In this document: positions 43,058-52,212 of the stretch, piece after piece
How positions within the stretch are numbered: the stretch's first letter is position 1
How the letters are laid out: every line of letters begins with the position of its first letter
Origin: Nocardioides sp. zg-1228
Lineage (GTDB): Bacteria > Actinomycetota > Actinomycetes > Propionibacteriales > Nocardioidaceae
Direction of reading: 5' to 3'
NCBI RefSeq assembly: GCF_017086465.1
Contig: NZ_CP070961.1
Location: 3,658,001 to 3,722,000, forward strand
DNA: 64,000 nt
The notes under the pieces: generated by a model
What the model was told of the DNA's origin: nothing
Databases searched by the model: none
What the model saw: only the letters and a program-made list of their open reading frames with translations
Made by a program: the position numbers and the translations under genes

Positions 43058-45067
43058 GTGAAATCACTCCGTCCGGCCTTCCTGGCCGGTATCGCAGCGT
43101 CAGCCGTCGCTGCGTCCTTCCTGGCACCGGCCGCCACCTCGGCCGGCGCCTCCCCCGCGGCGGGCGACCCCCGTCTCGAGGCCCAGCAGGCGGCGTCCGC
43201 CTGGGTCAAGGGCCACTCCCGCGCGCTCGAACGGGCCGCAGCGGACGCCTTCGTCCGCACCGGCACGTTCGAGGGCGACAGCGGCATCTACGCGATGGCC
43301 TACGAGCGGACCCACGAGGGCCTGCGCGTCGTCGGCGGCGACTTCGTCGTCCTCGCCGACGCCGACGGCCAGGTGGTCGGGTCGTCGGTCGCCCAGGAGG
43401 CGCCCGTCGCGATCAGCGACACCACCGCCTCGGTCCCCGCGGCGCGCGCGAGCGCCGTCGCGACGGGACGACTCGACGAGGTGGCCGACGCCTCGGCGCC
43501 CGAGCTCGTGGTCTGGCACCGCGACGCCGGCACCCGCCTCGCCTACGAGGTCGAGGTGCGCGGCACCGACGCCGGCGAGGTGTCGTGGCAGAAGGTCTGG
43601 GTCGACGCCGAGGACGGCAGCGTCCTCGAGGCGCGCGAGCAGATCGCCCACGGCACCGGCACGGCGGCCTACTCCGGCCCCAACCCCCTGCCGATCGCCA
43701 CCAGCGGCTCGGGCAGCAGCTACTCGATGACCGACCCGACGGCGACCACGCTGCGCTGCCAGGACGCCGCCACCAACACGACCTTCACCGGCAGCGACGA
43801 CGTGTGGGGCAACGGCAACGCGACCAACCGCGAGACCGGCTGCGTCGACGCGCTCTACGCCGCCCAGCAGATGAAGGCGATGATGTCGTCGTGGCTGGGC
43901 CGCAACGGGATGAACGGCTCGGGCGGGTGGGTGCCGATCCGCGTCGGGCTCAACGACATCAACGCCTACTACGACGGCACGCAGGTCCAGATCGGCAAGA
44001 ACCAGGCCGGCGCCTGGATCTCCGCGATGGACGTGGTGGCGCACGAGTTCGGCCACGGCGTCGACGACAAGACGCCCGGCGGCATCTCCGGCGGCGGCAC
44101 CCAGGAGTTCATCGGCGACGCGCTCGCCGCGGCCACCGAGTACTACGACGGCCAGGCCGCGCCGTACGACTCCCCCGACCACACCGTCGGCGAGGAGGTC
44201 AACCTCGTCGGGCAGGGCCCGATCCGCGACGGCTCCAACCCGGCCAACGTCGGCGACCCGTCGTGCTACACCAGCTCGATCCCCACCGCCGAGGTCCACG
44301 CGGCCGCCGGCCCCGGCGACCACTGGTTCTACCTGCTCTCACGTGGCGGGGTGTCGAAGTGCGACGGCACCTCGACGACCGGCATCGGCGAGCAGGCGGC
44401 CATCAAGGTCCTCTACAACGCGATGCTGATGAAGACCAGCTCGTCGAACTACCTCAAGTACCGCACCTGGACGCTCACCGCGGCGAAGAACCTGGACAGC
44501 ACGTGCGCCCAGTTCAACGCCGTCAAGAACGCCTGGGACGCGGTCAACGTGCCCGCCCAGACCGCCGACCCGACCTGCGGTGGCGGCACCACACCGCCCC
44601 CGACGACCGGCGGCAACATCCTGGCCAACCCGGGCTTCGAGTCCGGCGCGACCGGCTGGACGGGCAACACCGGCGTGATCACCTCCAGCACCAGCCGTCC
44701 GGCCCGCACCGGCTCCTTCAAGGCCTGGCTCGGCGGCAACGGCCGGACCAGCACGGAGACGATCAACCAGACGGTGACGATCCCGGCCAGCGCGACGGCG
44801 GCCACGCTGTCCTACTGGATCCGCACCGACACCGCCGAGAGCGGCTCGACGGCGTACGACCGGATGCGGGTGCAGGTCGTCGACGGGTCGACGGCCACCA
44901 CGGTGCGCACCTTCACCAACGTGGGCACCAGCACGACGTACACGCAGTACTCGCACAGCCTCACCTCCTACAAGGGCAGGACGGTCACCATCCGCTTCAC
45001 GATGACCGAGGACGCCTCGCTCCAGACCAGCTTCGTGGTCGACGACACCGCGCTGAACGTCTCCTGA
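43058..45067 (+). CDS. Secreted M4-family (thermolysin-like) metallopeptidase with C-terminal jelly-roll-type module
   Basis: A 669-residue secreted peptidase. The GTG 43058 start gives a clean signal peptide (KSLRPAFLAGIAASAVAASF). A FTP/PepSY-type propeptide follows (about 45-200). The catalytic domain has VVAHEFGHGVDD (His about 329, 333), TQEFIGDALAAATEYY (Glu about 352) and GDHWFYLLSRGG, as in the M4 family. A Thr/Pro linker (about 525) leads to a 145-residue module (NPGFESGATGWTGNTGV onward) shared with the next gene. Upstream 210 bp hold no gene. Confidence 0.88.
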   Translation: MKSLRPAFLAGIAASAVAASFLAPAATSAGASPAAGDPRLEAQQAASAWVKGHSRALERAAADAFVRTGTFEGDSGIYAMAYERTHEGLRVVGGDFVVLADADGQVVGSSVAQEAPVAISDTTASVPAARASAVATGRLDEVADASAPELVVWHRDAGTRLAYEVEVRGTDAGEVSWQKVWVDAEDGSVLEAREQIAHGTGTAAYSGPNPLPIATSGSGSSYSMTDPTATTLRCQDAATNTTFTGSDDVWGNGNATNRETGCVDALYAAQQMKAMMSSWLGRNGMNGSGGWVPIRVGLNDINAYYDGTQVQIGKNQAGAWISAMDVVAHEFGHGVDDKTPGGISGGGTQEFIGDALAAATEYYDGQAAPYDSPDHTVGEEVNLVGQGPIRDGSNPANVGDPSCYTSSIPTAEVHAAAGPGDHWFYLLSRGGVSKCDGTSTTGIGEQAAIKVLYNAMLMKTSSSNYLKYRTWTLTAAKNLDSTCAQFNAVKNAWDAVNVPAQTADPTCGGGTTPPPTTGGNILANPGFESGATGWTGNTGVITSSTSRPARTGSFKAWLGGNGRTSTETINQTVTIPASATAATLSYWIRTDTAESGSTAYDRMRVQVVDGSTATTVRTFTNVGTSTTYTQYSHSLTSYKGRTVTIRFTMTEDASLQTSFVVDDTALNVS

Positions 45068-45083
45068 CGCCAGCCACTCCGTG

Positions 45084-45117
45084 ACGGGGCGGGGCAGCGA
45101 CCGCTGCCCCGCCCCGT
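45084..45117 (+). terminator. Strong GC-rich hairpin terminator after the M4 peptidase
   Basis: A perfect inverted repeat of up to 16 bp (ACGGGGCGGGGCAGCG and its complement) centred at 45100 is followed by TTCCCCT. It lies 17 bp after the M4 stop and 28 bp before the M28 start, and it separates the two peptidase genes. Confidence 0.75.
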
Positions 45118-45144
45118 TCCCCTGTCCAGCACCCGGGAGATCCC

Positions 45145-46584
45145 ATGCGCTCGCTCCGTACGCCCGTCCTGTCCGCCGTGGCCACCGCCGCCCTCGTCGC
45201 CGGCGCGCTCGTCGGCGGCACCCCGCCCGCGGTCGCGGCCCCGTCGCCCGACCTCAGCATCGCCAACGTCACCGCCCACCTCCAGCAGCTGCAGTCGATC
45301 GCCACCGCCAACGGCGGCAACCGCGCCACCGGCCGTCCCGGCTACAAGGCCTCGCTCGACTGGGTGCGCGCCAGGCTCGACGCCGTCGGCTACACGACGC
45401 AGGTGCAGCAGCTCTCGACCTCCTCGGGGACGTCCTACAACCTCGTGGCCGACTGGCCGGGCGGCGACCCCGAGCACGTGGTGATGACCGGCGCCCACCT
45501 CGACAGCGTCGCCGCAGGCCCCGGCATCAACGACAACGGCACCGGCTCGGCCGCCGTGCTCGAGGCCGCCCTCGCCTGGGCCGCGAGCGGCAACACCCCC
45601 CGCAACCACCTGCGGTTCGCGTGGTGGGGCGCGGAGGAGCAGGGCCTGCTCGGCAGCAACCACTACATGCGCACCCTGCCGGCCGCCGACAAGGACCGCA
45701 TCGAGCTCTACATGAACTTCGACATGGTCGGCTCGCCCAACCCCGGCTACTTCGTCTACGACGACAACCTGGCCGGCAACGGCGCCCGCGACGCGATGAC
45801 GGCGTACTACACGTCCAAGGGCATCGCGTGGGAGTACATCGACGTGCAGGGCCGCTCGGACCACGCGTCGTTCCGCAGCCAGGGCATCGCCACGACGGGC
45901 ATGTACTCCGGCGGCGAGACCACCAAGACCGCCGCGCAGGCGTCGAAGTGGGGCGGCACCGCCGGGCGGGCGTTCGACCCCTGCTACCACCGCGCGTGCG
46001 ACACGACGGCCAACGTCGACACCACCGCGCTCGACCGCAACCTCGACATGATCGGCCACATGGTGTGGCTCCACGCCGACAAGGACTACGGCGCCACCAC
46101 CCCGCCGCCGACGACTCCCCCCGCCGGCACCAACCTGCTCGTCAACCCCGGTTTCGAGTCCGGGGCGAGCGGCTGGTCGGGCACGTCGGGAGCGATCACC
46201 AGCAGCGCCTCGCGCCCGGCGCGCACCGGGACGTGGAAGGCGTGGCTGGGCGGCAACGGGCGGACGACGTCGGAGAACGTCTCCCAGCAGGTGAGCATCC
46301 CGGCGTCCGCCACCGCGGCGTCGCTGGCCTACTGGCTCCGCACCGACACCGCCGAGTCCGGCTCGACGGCGTACGACACCCTCAAGGTGCAGGTGATCAG
46401 CGCCGGCACGACGACCACCCTGCGCACCTTCTCCAACGTGGGCGCCGGCGCGGGCTACGCGCAGTTCTCCCACAGCCTGCTCGCCTACCGCGGCAAGACC
46501 GTCACCGTGCGGTTCCTGATGAGCGAGGACGCGTCGCTGCAGACGAGCTTCGTGCTCGACGACACCTCGGTGACGACGAGCTGA
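45145..46584 (+). CDS. Secreted M28-family aminopeptidase with C-terminal jelly-roll-type module
   Basis: A 479-residue secreted zinc aminopeptidase like Streptomyces griseus aminopeptidase. A signal peptide ends near AAPSPDL (about 35). The two-zinc ligands are seen in MTGAHLDSV (His about 119), INDNGTGS (Asp about 129), WWGAEEQGLLG (Glu-Glu about 164), FDMVGSP (Asp) and CYHRACDT (His). A Pro/Thr linker (about 320) is followed by the same module as the M4 peptidase. ATG 45145 is used. Confidence 0.92.
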   Translation: MRSLRTPVLSAVATAALVAGALVGGTPPAVAAPSPDLSIANVTAHLQQLQSIATANGGNRATGRPGYKASLDWVRARLDAVGYTTQVQQLSTSSGTSYNLVADWPGGDPEHVVMTGAHLDSVAAGPGINDNGTGSAAVLEAALAWAASGNTPRNHLRFAWWGAEEQGLLGSNHYMRTLPAADKDRIELYMNFDMVGSPNPGYFVYDDNLAGNGARDAMTAYYTSKGIAWEYIDVQGRSDHASFRSQGIATTGMYSGGETTKTAAQASKWGGTAGRAFDPCYHRACDTTANVDTTALDRNLDMIGHMVWLHADKDYGATTPPPTTPPAGTNLLVNPGFESGASGWSGTSGAITSSASRPARTGTWKAWLGGNGRTTSENVSQQVSIPASATAASLAYWLRTDTAESGSTAYDTLKVQVISAGTTTTLRTFSNVGAGAGYAQFSHSLLAYRGKTVTVRFLMSEDASLQTSFVLDDTSVTTS

Positions 46585-46600
46585 GGCCGCCGCGCAGGCG

Positions 46601-46618
46601 AGGGCCGGTCCTGGCCCT
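46601..46618. terminator. Short hairpin between convergent M28 and M3 peptidase genes
   Basis: AGGGCC and GGCCCT pair around the six-base loop GGTCCT, 16 bp after the M28 stop and 14 bp before the M3 gene end. It could serve both directions. Confidence 0.45.
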
Positions 46619-46632
46619 CCCGGTCGCCCGGC

Positions 46633-48579
46633 TCACTCGGCGAGCCAGGCAGCCCAGCTGTCGAAGGAGTAGGGCCGGCCCAGGAAGTCGGCGACGAGGT
46701 CGGCGGCGTCCTTGCGCCCACCCATCGCCAGCACCTTGTCGCGGTAGGCGTGGGCGACCCCGGCGGCGAAGAGGTCGTCGGGGTCGAAGGCGGAGAACAG
46801 GTCCTTCGCGATCACCAGCGACCACATGTAGGTGTAGTAGCCCGACGAGTAGCCGTCGAGGTGGCCGAAGGCGCAGTGCATGTGCGCGCCCTCGAGCGGC
46901 GGGATCACCGAGTAGCGGCGCTGCAGCTCGTCGCCGTAGGCGGTGAGGTCGTCGTGCGGGCCCGCGTGGAACCAGTAGGACCGGGCGGCGTACGACATCT
47001 GCTGGACGGCGTAGAGGCCCTTGCCGAAGTGGTCGGCCCGGCGCATCGCCGCGACCAGCTCGGCCGGGATCGTCTCACCGGCCTCGTTGCGGGCGAAGGT
47101 GGCGAGCACGTCGGCGTCCCACGCCCACTCCTCGAGCATCTGGCTCGGCGCCTCGACGAAGTCCCACTCCGTGGCGACGCCGGAGAAGCGGGCCCACTCG
47201 CCCTGACCGGCGAGGACGTGGTGGACCAGGTGGCCGAACTCGTGGAAGAGCGTGACCACCTCGTCGTGCTCCATCAGGCCGCGGGCGAAGTTGCACACCA
47301 GGACCCCCTCGGGCAGCTGCTCGCCGGCGATGCCCTTGACGAGGTCGAACTGGGCGGCGTGCTTGAACTTGCCCTCGCGTGGGTGCAGGTCGAGGTGGAT
47401 GCGCCCGATCCGGGTGCCGTCGAGCTCGACGTCATAGCTGGCGACGTCCCCGTGCCAGGTGCCGGCCTCCTCACGGGCGACCGGCGTCCAGGTCAGGCCG
47501 AACAGCCGACCGGTCACGTCGAGCAGGCCCTGCCGCACCTGCTCGAAACCGAAGTAGGTGCGCACGACCTGCCCGTCGACGTCGTACTGCTCGCGGCGCA
47601 CGATCTCGGAGTAGTAGCGCGAGTCGTAGCCGGTCACGGTGTCGGCGGTGGGGTCGTCGACGCGCTTGCGCTCGAGCAGGACGGCGACCTCCTGGCCCGC
47701 CCGCTCCTTGGCGGCCTCGCCGATCCGGTCGATGAAGTCGGCGACGGCCTGGCCGCTCCCGATCATCTTCACCTCGGTGTCGTAGTCGGGCCACGAGTCG
47801 TAGCCGAGCAGCTGCGCGGTCTCGCGACGCACGGCCAGCAGGTCCTGCAGGACCTGGTCGTTGGCCGGCCAGGCCACGTTGCTGTGCGCGAGCGCGAGGT
47901 CGTGGCGGGCCTCGGCGTCGGAGCCGAAGGTGAGGAAGGGGACCAGGTCGGGGTAGTCGGTGGTGAGGGTGACCAGGCCGTCGTCGTCGGGGGCGTGGGC
48001 GGCGCGGTAGTCGTCGGGCAGGCCGGCGAGCCGCTCCGGGGCGATCCGGATGGAGCGGACGTCGTCGCGGATGGTGCGCCCGAAGTCCTGCGACAGCTTC
48101 ACGGCCTGCTCGCTGAGCGCGCGGAGCCGGTCACGGGTGGCGTCGTCACGGTCGACGCCCGCGCGCCGGAAGTCACGCAGCGTGTGGTCGAGGACGCGGC
48201 GCGCGTCGGCGTCGAGGGCGGTGAGGTCGGAGGACGTCGCCAACCGGTCGAGGACGGCGTAGAGGTCGCGGTCGAGCCCGAGCTCGGTGACATACTTCTG
48301 GACCTCCTGGCCCAGGTCGTCGGCCCGGTCGCGGACCGCGGCGTCGGGGTGCACCTCGGCCCACAGCGCCACGGCCTCGGCGTTGGCGAGGGCGGTCTCG
48401 GCCTTGTTCCACGCGACGAGGACGACGGGGGCGTCGGAAGAGCCGGCCTTGACCAGCCCGACCTGGCGGCGAGCCTCCTCGAGCTGGTCGTGGCAGCGCC
48501 GCGTCACCCAGTCGAGCCAGTCGCCGTCGCCGGGAAGGGTGATGGGGGCAGGAGCGGGGGCGAGGGGATCGGTCGGCAC
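46633..48579 (-). CDS. M3-family (thimet oligopeptidase-like) zinc peptidase
   Basis: A 648-residue cytosolic oligopeptidase. The zinc site is TLFHEFGHLVHHV (His about 446, Glu 447, His 450), followed by the third ligand Glu in EAPSQMLEEWAWD (about 475). The late block HAGPHDDL...HMHCAFGHLDGYSSGYYTYMWS in pieces is typical of M3 enzymes (His/Tyr substrate clamp). No signal peptide. ATG 48579 is used. It likely trims short peptides. Confidence 0.93.
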   Translation of the reverse strand: MPTDPLAPAPAPITLPGDGDWLDWVTRRCHDQLEEARRQVGLVKAGSSDAPVVLVAWNKAETALANAEAVALWAEVHPDAAVRDRADDLGQEVQKYVTELGLDRDLYAVLDRLATSSDLTALDADARRVLDHTLRDFRRAGVDRDDATRDRLRALSEQAVKLSQDFGRTIRDDVRSIRIAPERLAGLPDDYRAAHAPDDDGLVTLTTDYPDLVPFLTFGSDAEARHDLALAHSNVAWPANDQVLQDLLAVRRETAQLLGYDSWPDYDTEVKMIGSGQAVADFIDRIGEAAKERAGQEVAVLLERKRVDDPTADTVTGYDSRYYSEIVRREQYDVDGQVVRTYFGFEQVRQGLLDVTGRLFGLTWTPVAREEAGTWHGDVASYDVELDGTRIGRIHLDLHPREGKFKHAAQFDLVKGIAGEQLPEGVLVCNFARGLMEHDEVVTLFHEFGHLVHHVLAGQGEWARFSGVATEWDFVEAPSQMLEEWAWDADVLATFARNEAGETIPAELVAAMRRADHFGKGLYAVQQMSYAARSYWFHAGPHDDLTAYGDELQRRYSVIPPLEGAHMHCAFGHLDGYSSGYYTYMWSLVIAKDLFSAFDPDDLFAAGVAHAYRDKVLAMGGRKDAADLVADFLGRPYSFDSWAAWLAE

Positions 48580-48667
48580 CGGGCGAGCCTACGGCCGCGC
48601 GCCCGTGCGCTCCAGCACGCCCGTCGGGGTCGTCCGCATCGAGGGCCGCGGGCCGTAGCGTGTGCGC

Positions 48668-49894
48668 GTGAGCACCTCGGGGGACGTCGCGTTCCGCTTC
48701 CGCGACATCTGGCTGGTGGCCTACGGGCCCTCGATGGTCTCCGCCATCGGCCACGGCGCGATCATGCCGGTGCTGGCGCTGCGGGCGCGCGACCTCGGTG
48801 CCGACGTCTCCACCGCCGCCGCGATCGTGGCCCTCACCGGCGTCGGCATGCTGCTGGCCAGCCTCCCGTCGGGCGCGCTGGTGGCCCGGGTGGGCGAGCG
48901 CCGGGCCCTCGTGGGCGCGGGGATCCTCGACGCGGCGGCGATGGCCTTCGCCGCGCTCACCGACTCCGTCGCCGGGCTCGCGGTCGGGGTGCTGCTCAGC
49001 GGCGTGTGCTGGACGCTCTTCCTCATCGCCCGGCAGGGCTTCATGATCGACGCGGTCCCCGAGACCCACCGCGCCCGGGCGATGTCGCTGCTCGGCGGCT
49101 CCCACCGGGTGGGCGTGCTCGTCGGTCCGCTCATCGGCGCCGGCCTGATCGAGGTCACCGACCTGACCAGCGTCTTCTGGCTCGGTGCGGCGATGTCGGT
49201 CCTCGCGGCCCTCCTCGCCGCCACGATGCCCGACCTCGGCGAGGAGAAGCGAGCGGCGGAGCGGGCACGTGGCCACGTCGGCGTGTGGTCGGTCATCGTC
49301 GCGCACCGCCGGCTCCTGGCCACCCTCGGCACGGCCGTCATGGTCCTGGGCGTCAGTCGGTCGCTGCGGCTCAGCCTGCTGCCGCTGTGGGCCGACCACA
49401 TCGGGCTCTCGGCGTCCACCACGTCGCTGATCTTCGCGGGGGCGTCCGCCATCGACGTGGCGTTCATGTGGCCGGGCGGCTGGCTGATGGACGCCCGGGG
49501 CCGGATGGTGGTCGCGGTGCCGGTGGTGCTGTCGATGGCCGTCGCGTGCCTCCTGCTCCCCCTGGCCACGAGCGCGCTCACGGTCGCGCTCGTCATGGCC
49601 CTCATCGCGTGCGGCAACGGCCTCGGGTCGGGCATCGTGATGACGCTCGGGGCGGATGCCGCGCCGGAGGGCGGCCGGTCGCAGTTCCTCGGCGCGTGGC
49701 GGCTGTGCGGCGACATCGGCAACACCGGCGGTCCCCTGCTGGTGAGCGCGGTGGCCGCCGTCGCGCCGCTGGCTGCGGCGAGCGTGGTGGTCGGCGTGCT
49801 GGGCCTGGCCGGGGCGGGGTGGGTGGGCTACTGGACGCGGAGGGTGGACCTCGCGCGGACGAACGCGGTGCCGGTCAGCCGACCGTCACCGTGA
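48668..49894 (+). CDS. MFS transporter
   Basis: A major facilitator with about twelve predicted spans in 408 residues. The RVGERRALVGAG segment after span 2 stands for the loop 2-3 MFS motif, and the RARAMSLLGGSHRVGVLVGPLIGAG segment includes the span-5 signature of drug exporters. Two in-frame GTG codons (48662, 48668) could start it. It ends with a 20-base overlap with the convergent gene at 49875. Substrate unknown. Confidence 0.82.
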   Translation: MSTSGDVAFRFRDIWLVAYGPSMVSAIGHGAIMPVLALRARDLGADVSTAAAIVALTGVGMLLASLPSGALVARVGERRALVGAGILDAAAMAFAALTDSVAGLAVGVLLSGVCWTLFLIARQGFMIDAVPETHRARAMSLLGGSHRVGVLVGPLIGAGLIEVTDLTSVFWLGAAMSVLAALLAATMPDLGEEKRAAERARGHVGVWSVIVAHRRLLATLGTAVMVLGVSRSLRLSLLPLWADHIGLSASTTSLIFAGASAIDVAFMWPGGWLMDARGRMVVAVPVVLSMAVACLLLPLATSALTVALVMALIACGNGLGSGIVMTLGADAAPEGGRSQFLGAWRLCGDIGNTGGPLLVSAVAAVAPLAAASVVVGVLGLAGAGWVGYWTRRVDLARTNAVPVSRPSP

Positions 49895-50405
49895 CCTCGT
49901 TGGACACGACCTCGGAGTCGGTGTCGACCACGCGGAACTTGTTGGGCCCGGTGCGGCTGGTCTGGACGTAGGTGGCGAACGTGCCGCCACTGACCGACAT
50001 CGTCACCGGGAAGTCCGACCACGTGCCGTTCTCCATCCGCTGCACCTGCAGGATCGCCCCCTCGCCGGCCGGGTAGGTGCCGGTGAGGTCGATCTGCTGC
50101 ATAGGGCTCACCGACTGCTGGTCGGCCGTCAGCGAGATGCCCTCCGCGGGCGCCTCCGAGGTCGACTCCTCACCCGGGTTGGGCTCCGACGCCTCGGCGG
50201 AGCCGGCCTCGGTGCTGGTCTCGGTGGGCTTGGGCAGGCGGAAGGTGGCCGAGGAGCTCGGCGCGCCGCTGGCCTCGGTGTCGTCGCCGATGCCGGTCAC
50301 CTTGACCCCGACGAGGACCGCGAGCCCGCCGAGCAGGCCGATGACCACGGCGACCCCGACCAGGGCGATGAGCCCCGTCAGGACGGGGCGGTTCTCGGTG
50401 TCCAT
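49875..50405 (-). CDS. Membrane-anchored extracellular protein of unknown function
   Basis: A 176-residue protein starting at ATG 50405. One N-terminal membrane helix (GLIALVGVAVVIGLLGGLAVLVGV) is followed by a Ser/Thr/Glu-rich linker (about 45-95). A small C-terminal beta domain follows (ISLTADQQSVSPMQQIDLTGTYP, then LQVQRMENGTWSDF, then KFRVVDTDSEVVSNEVTVTVG), which resembles a bacterial Ig/SH3-like adhesion module. The outside position of the C-terminus is inferred. Its end overlaps the convergent MFS gene. Confidence 0.7.
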   Translation of the reverse strand: MDTENRPVLTGLIALVGVAVVIGLLGGLAVLVGVKVTGIGDDTEASGAPSSSATFRLPKPTETSTEAGSAEASEPNPGEESTSEAPAEGISLTADQQSVSPMQQIDLTGTYPAGEGAILQVQRMENGTWSDFPVTMSVSGGTFATYVQTSRTGPNKFRVVDTDSEVVSNEVTVTVG

Positions 50406-50542
50406 GTCGGTGGGGAGGGACCTTTCGCGCGGGGTGCGGGGCCTCGTTGTCGGCGGGGCCATTGTCCGGGAGGGGCGGGTGCGCGGCCAAGTCGGCCGGT
50501 GCGTCGGTGGGCGTGCCACCCCGCGTCGGACAGGATGGGCAC

Positions 50543-51340
50543 ATGCAGTCACCGTTGCGACACGGCAAGGCCGCCATCGGCACGACCCTAGCGGGCGGAG
50601 CGCTGGCCGCGCTGTCCTCTGCCCCGGAGCGCGCCTCCCGCCTGCTGCGCCACCGCTACCCCACGGTCGCCGTGACCGGCATGACGGGCGTGGGCAAGAC
50701 CCGCCTGGCCGACCGCCTCTCCCGGCGCGCGAGCGCTGAGTCGGGCGGCTCGGAGGGGGGCCCGGAGGTGGGCTCGGCCGTCATGGAGCGTCGTACGCGC
50801 CGCAACGCGCGGCTGCGCGGCTACCGCTTCCGCGTCGTGCCCGGCGAGAACGCCGCCACCCGCCTCGGCGCCCTCGACGAGGTCTTCCACGACGAGCCGG
50901 TCGACGGGGTGCTGCACGTGGTCGCGTGGGGCCACGCCACCCCGCGGCGCACCGCCGGCACCACCGGCGCGGCGCTCGCCACGCGCGAGGAGCAGCTCGC
51001 CGCCGAGCTCGACGACTGGGCCATCACGGCCCACCGCATCGCCAGCATGGCGGTGCGACGCGACCGGCCGACCTGGCTGGTCGTCGCGGTCACCAAGGCC
51101 GACCTGTTCCCCGACGACGTCGACGAGGCGGTGCGCTACTACTCCCCCGGCAGCGGCTCCCCCTTCGCCGAGCGCCTCGACGAGCTCCGCGCCCTGGCCG
51201 GCGGCGCCAGGCTGTCGATCGACGTGCTGCCGGTGTGCTCACAGGGCGGCGACAAGCGCTCCCCCATGCCCGAGAAGGCGTGCAGCGACCTCCTCGGTCG
51301 CCTCGAGCTGCGGATGGCCCAGCTGAGCGGGCACGTGTGA
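50543..51340 (+). CDS. P-loop NTPase, GTPase-like, unknown function
   Basis: A 265-residue protein with a Walker A motif AVTGMTGVGKTRLAD (about 45-55), a VLHVVAWGH strand in place of the switch II/Walker B region, and a VVAVTKADLF element (about 178) matching the G4 N/TKxD motif. A Rab/dynamin-like or Era-type GTPase fold is likely. The N-terminus has a short amphipathic helix. The stop overlaps the next gene by GTGA, so the two are coupled. Function unknown. Confidence 0.72.
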   Translation: MQSPLRHGKAAIGTTLAGGALAALSSAPERASRLLRHRYPTVAVTGMTGVGKTRLADRLSRRASAESGGSEGGPEVGSAVMERRTRRNARLRGYRFRVVPGENAATRLGALDEVFHDEPVDGVLHVVAWGHATPRRTAGTTGAALATREEQLAAELDDWAITAHRIASMAVRRDRPTWLVVAVTKADLFPDDVDEAVRYYSPGSGSPFAERLDELRALAGGARLSIDVLPVCSQGGDKRSPMPEKACSDLLGRLELRMAQLSGHV

Positions 51341-51849
51341 GGGGTGCCGGCCGCCGCGCCCTCCTCGTGGTCGGCGCGGCGTACGTCGCGGCGCTGGCGT
51401 GGGCCGCCGTCGTCCTGCCCGACCGGGTGCCCACCCACTTCGACGCCGCCGGCCGGGTGGACGAGTGGTCGTCGCGCACCGCGCTGATGGTGACCTGGGT
51501 CGTCCTCGGCGTGGTCGTGCTCGCCGGCATCCCGGCGCTGACCCGGGCGCTGACCGCCGGCGACGGCACCTGGGTCAACATGCCGCAGGCGTCGAAGGAC
51601 TACTGGTTCGCCCCGGAGCGGCGCGCCGAGTTCGCCGTGCGCTTCCAGGACGACATGGAGGCCGTCACCGCGCTCACCGGGGCCCTGCTCGTGGCCGCGC
51701 TGGTCCTCACGACCCGGGTCGGCGTCACCGGCCGGGACGGCGCTCCCTCGTGGGCGTTCCCGGTGCTGGTGGGGGGCTACCTCGTGCTGACGGCACTCTG
51801 GACGGTGCGCCTGCTGCGGGCCTACCGGCCGCCGGTCCAGACCGGATGA
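51337..51849 (+). CDS. DUF1648-type membrane protein
   Basis: A 170-residue protein starting at GTG 51337 with about four membrane segments. The sequence VVLPDRVPTHFDAAGRVDEWSSRTALMV (about 25-52) is the hallmark of DUF1648/YfhL-type proteins (LPDxxPxHF). It overlaps the GTPase gene and is probably its partner. Function unknown; relatives are linked to regulator/immunity membrane proteins (SdpI-like). Confidence 0.8.
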   Translation: MRGAGRRALLVVGAAYVAALAWAAVVLPDRVPTHFDAAGRVDEWSSRTALMVTWVVLGVVVLAGIPALTRALTAGDGTWVNMPQASKDYWFAPERRAEFAVRFQDDMEAVTALTGALLVAALVLTTRVGVTGRDGAPSWAFPVLVGGYLVLTALWTVRLLRAYRPPVQTG

Positions 51850-51912
51850 GCGCGTAGCCCACAGGAGCACGACTCCTGGTTTCGACACCGGCCCGGAGGG
51901 CACAAGGCCCCC

Positions 51913-52212
51913 ATGAGGCCGATCGCGATCAACCAGCGGGCGCTGCGGGGCGCCAAGGAGGAGCTCGACTCCGCGCGGGAGGCGTTGCGCGGCGCGCTGG
52001 GCGACATCGACCACCCCGCCGACGACTTCCCGTGGCGCGACCTGGTGGTCGAGGGCGTGCGCGCCCTGGTCGACGACGCCGAGCAGGTCGCGAAGTGGTG
52101 CCGCACCCTCGCCGGCGCGATCGACGACTCCGTCGTCGACTTCGACGAGCTCGACCTCATGGTCGGGGAGGCCGCCGCCGTCGCCGCGAGGCTCGACCAG
52201 GTCACGCCATGA
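51913..52212 (+). CDS. Small helical T7SS-like protein
   Basis: A 99-residue acidic, all-helical protein (MRPIAINQRALRGAKEELDSAREAL...; WRDLVVEGVRALVDDAEQVAKW) without a signal peptide. Size and helical pattern fit WXG100/ESX-like or a partner of a larger T7SS substrate, but a clear WxG is missing. The stop overlaps the next gene (ATGA). Function inferred only from the neighbour. Confidence 0.58.
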   Translation: MRPIAINQRALRGAKEELDSAREALRGALGDIDHPADDFPWRDLVVEGVRALVDDAEQVAKWCRTLAGAIDDSVVDFDELDLMVGEAAAVAARLDQVTP

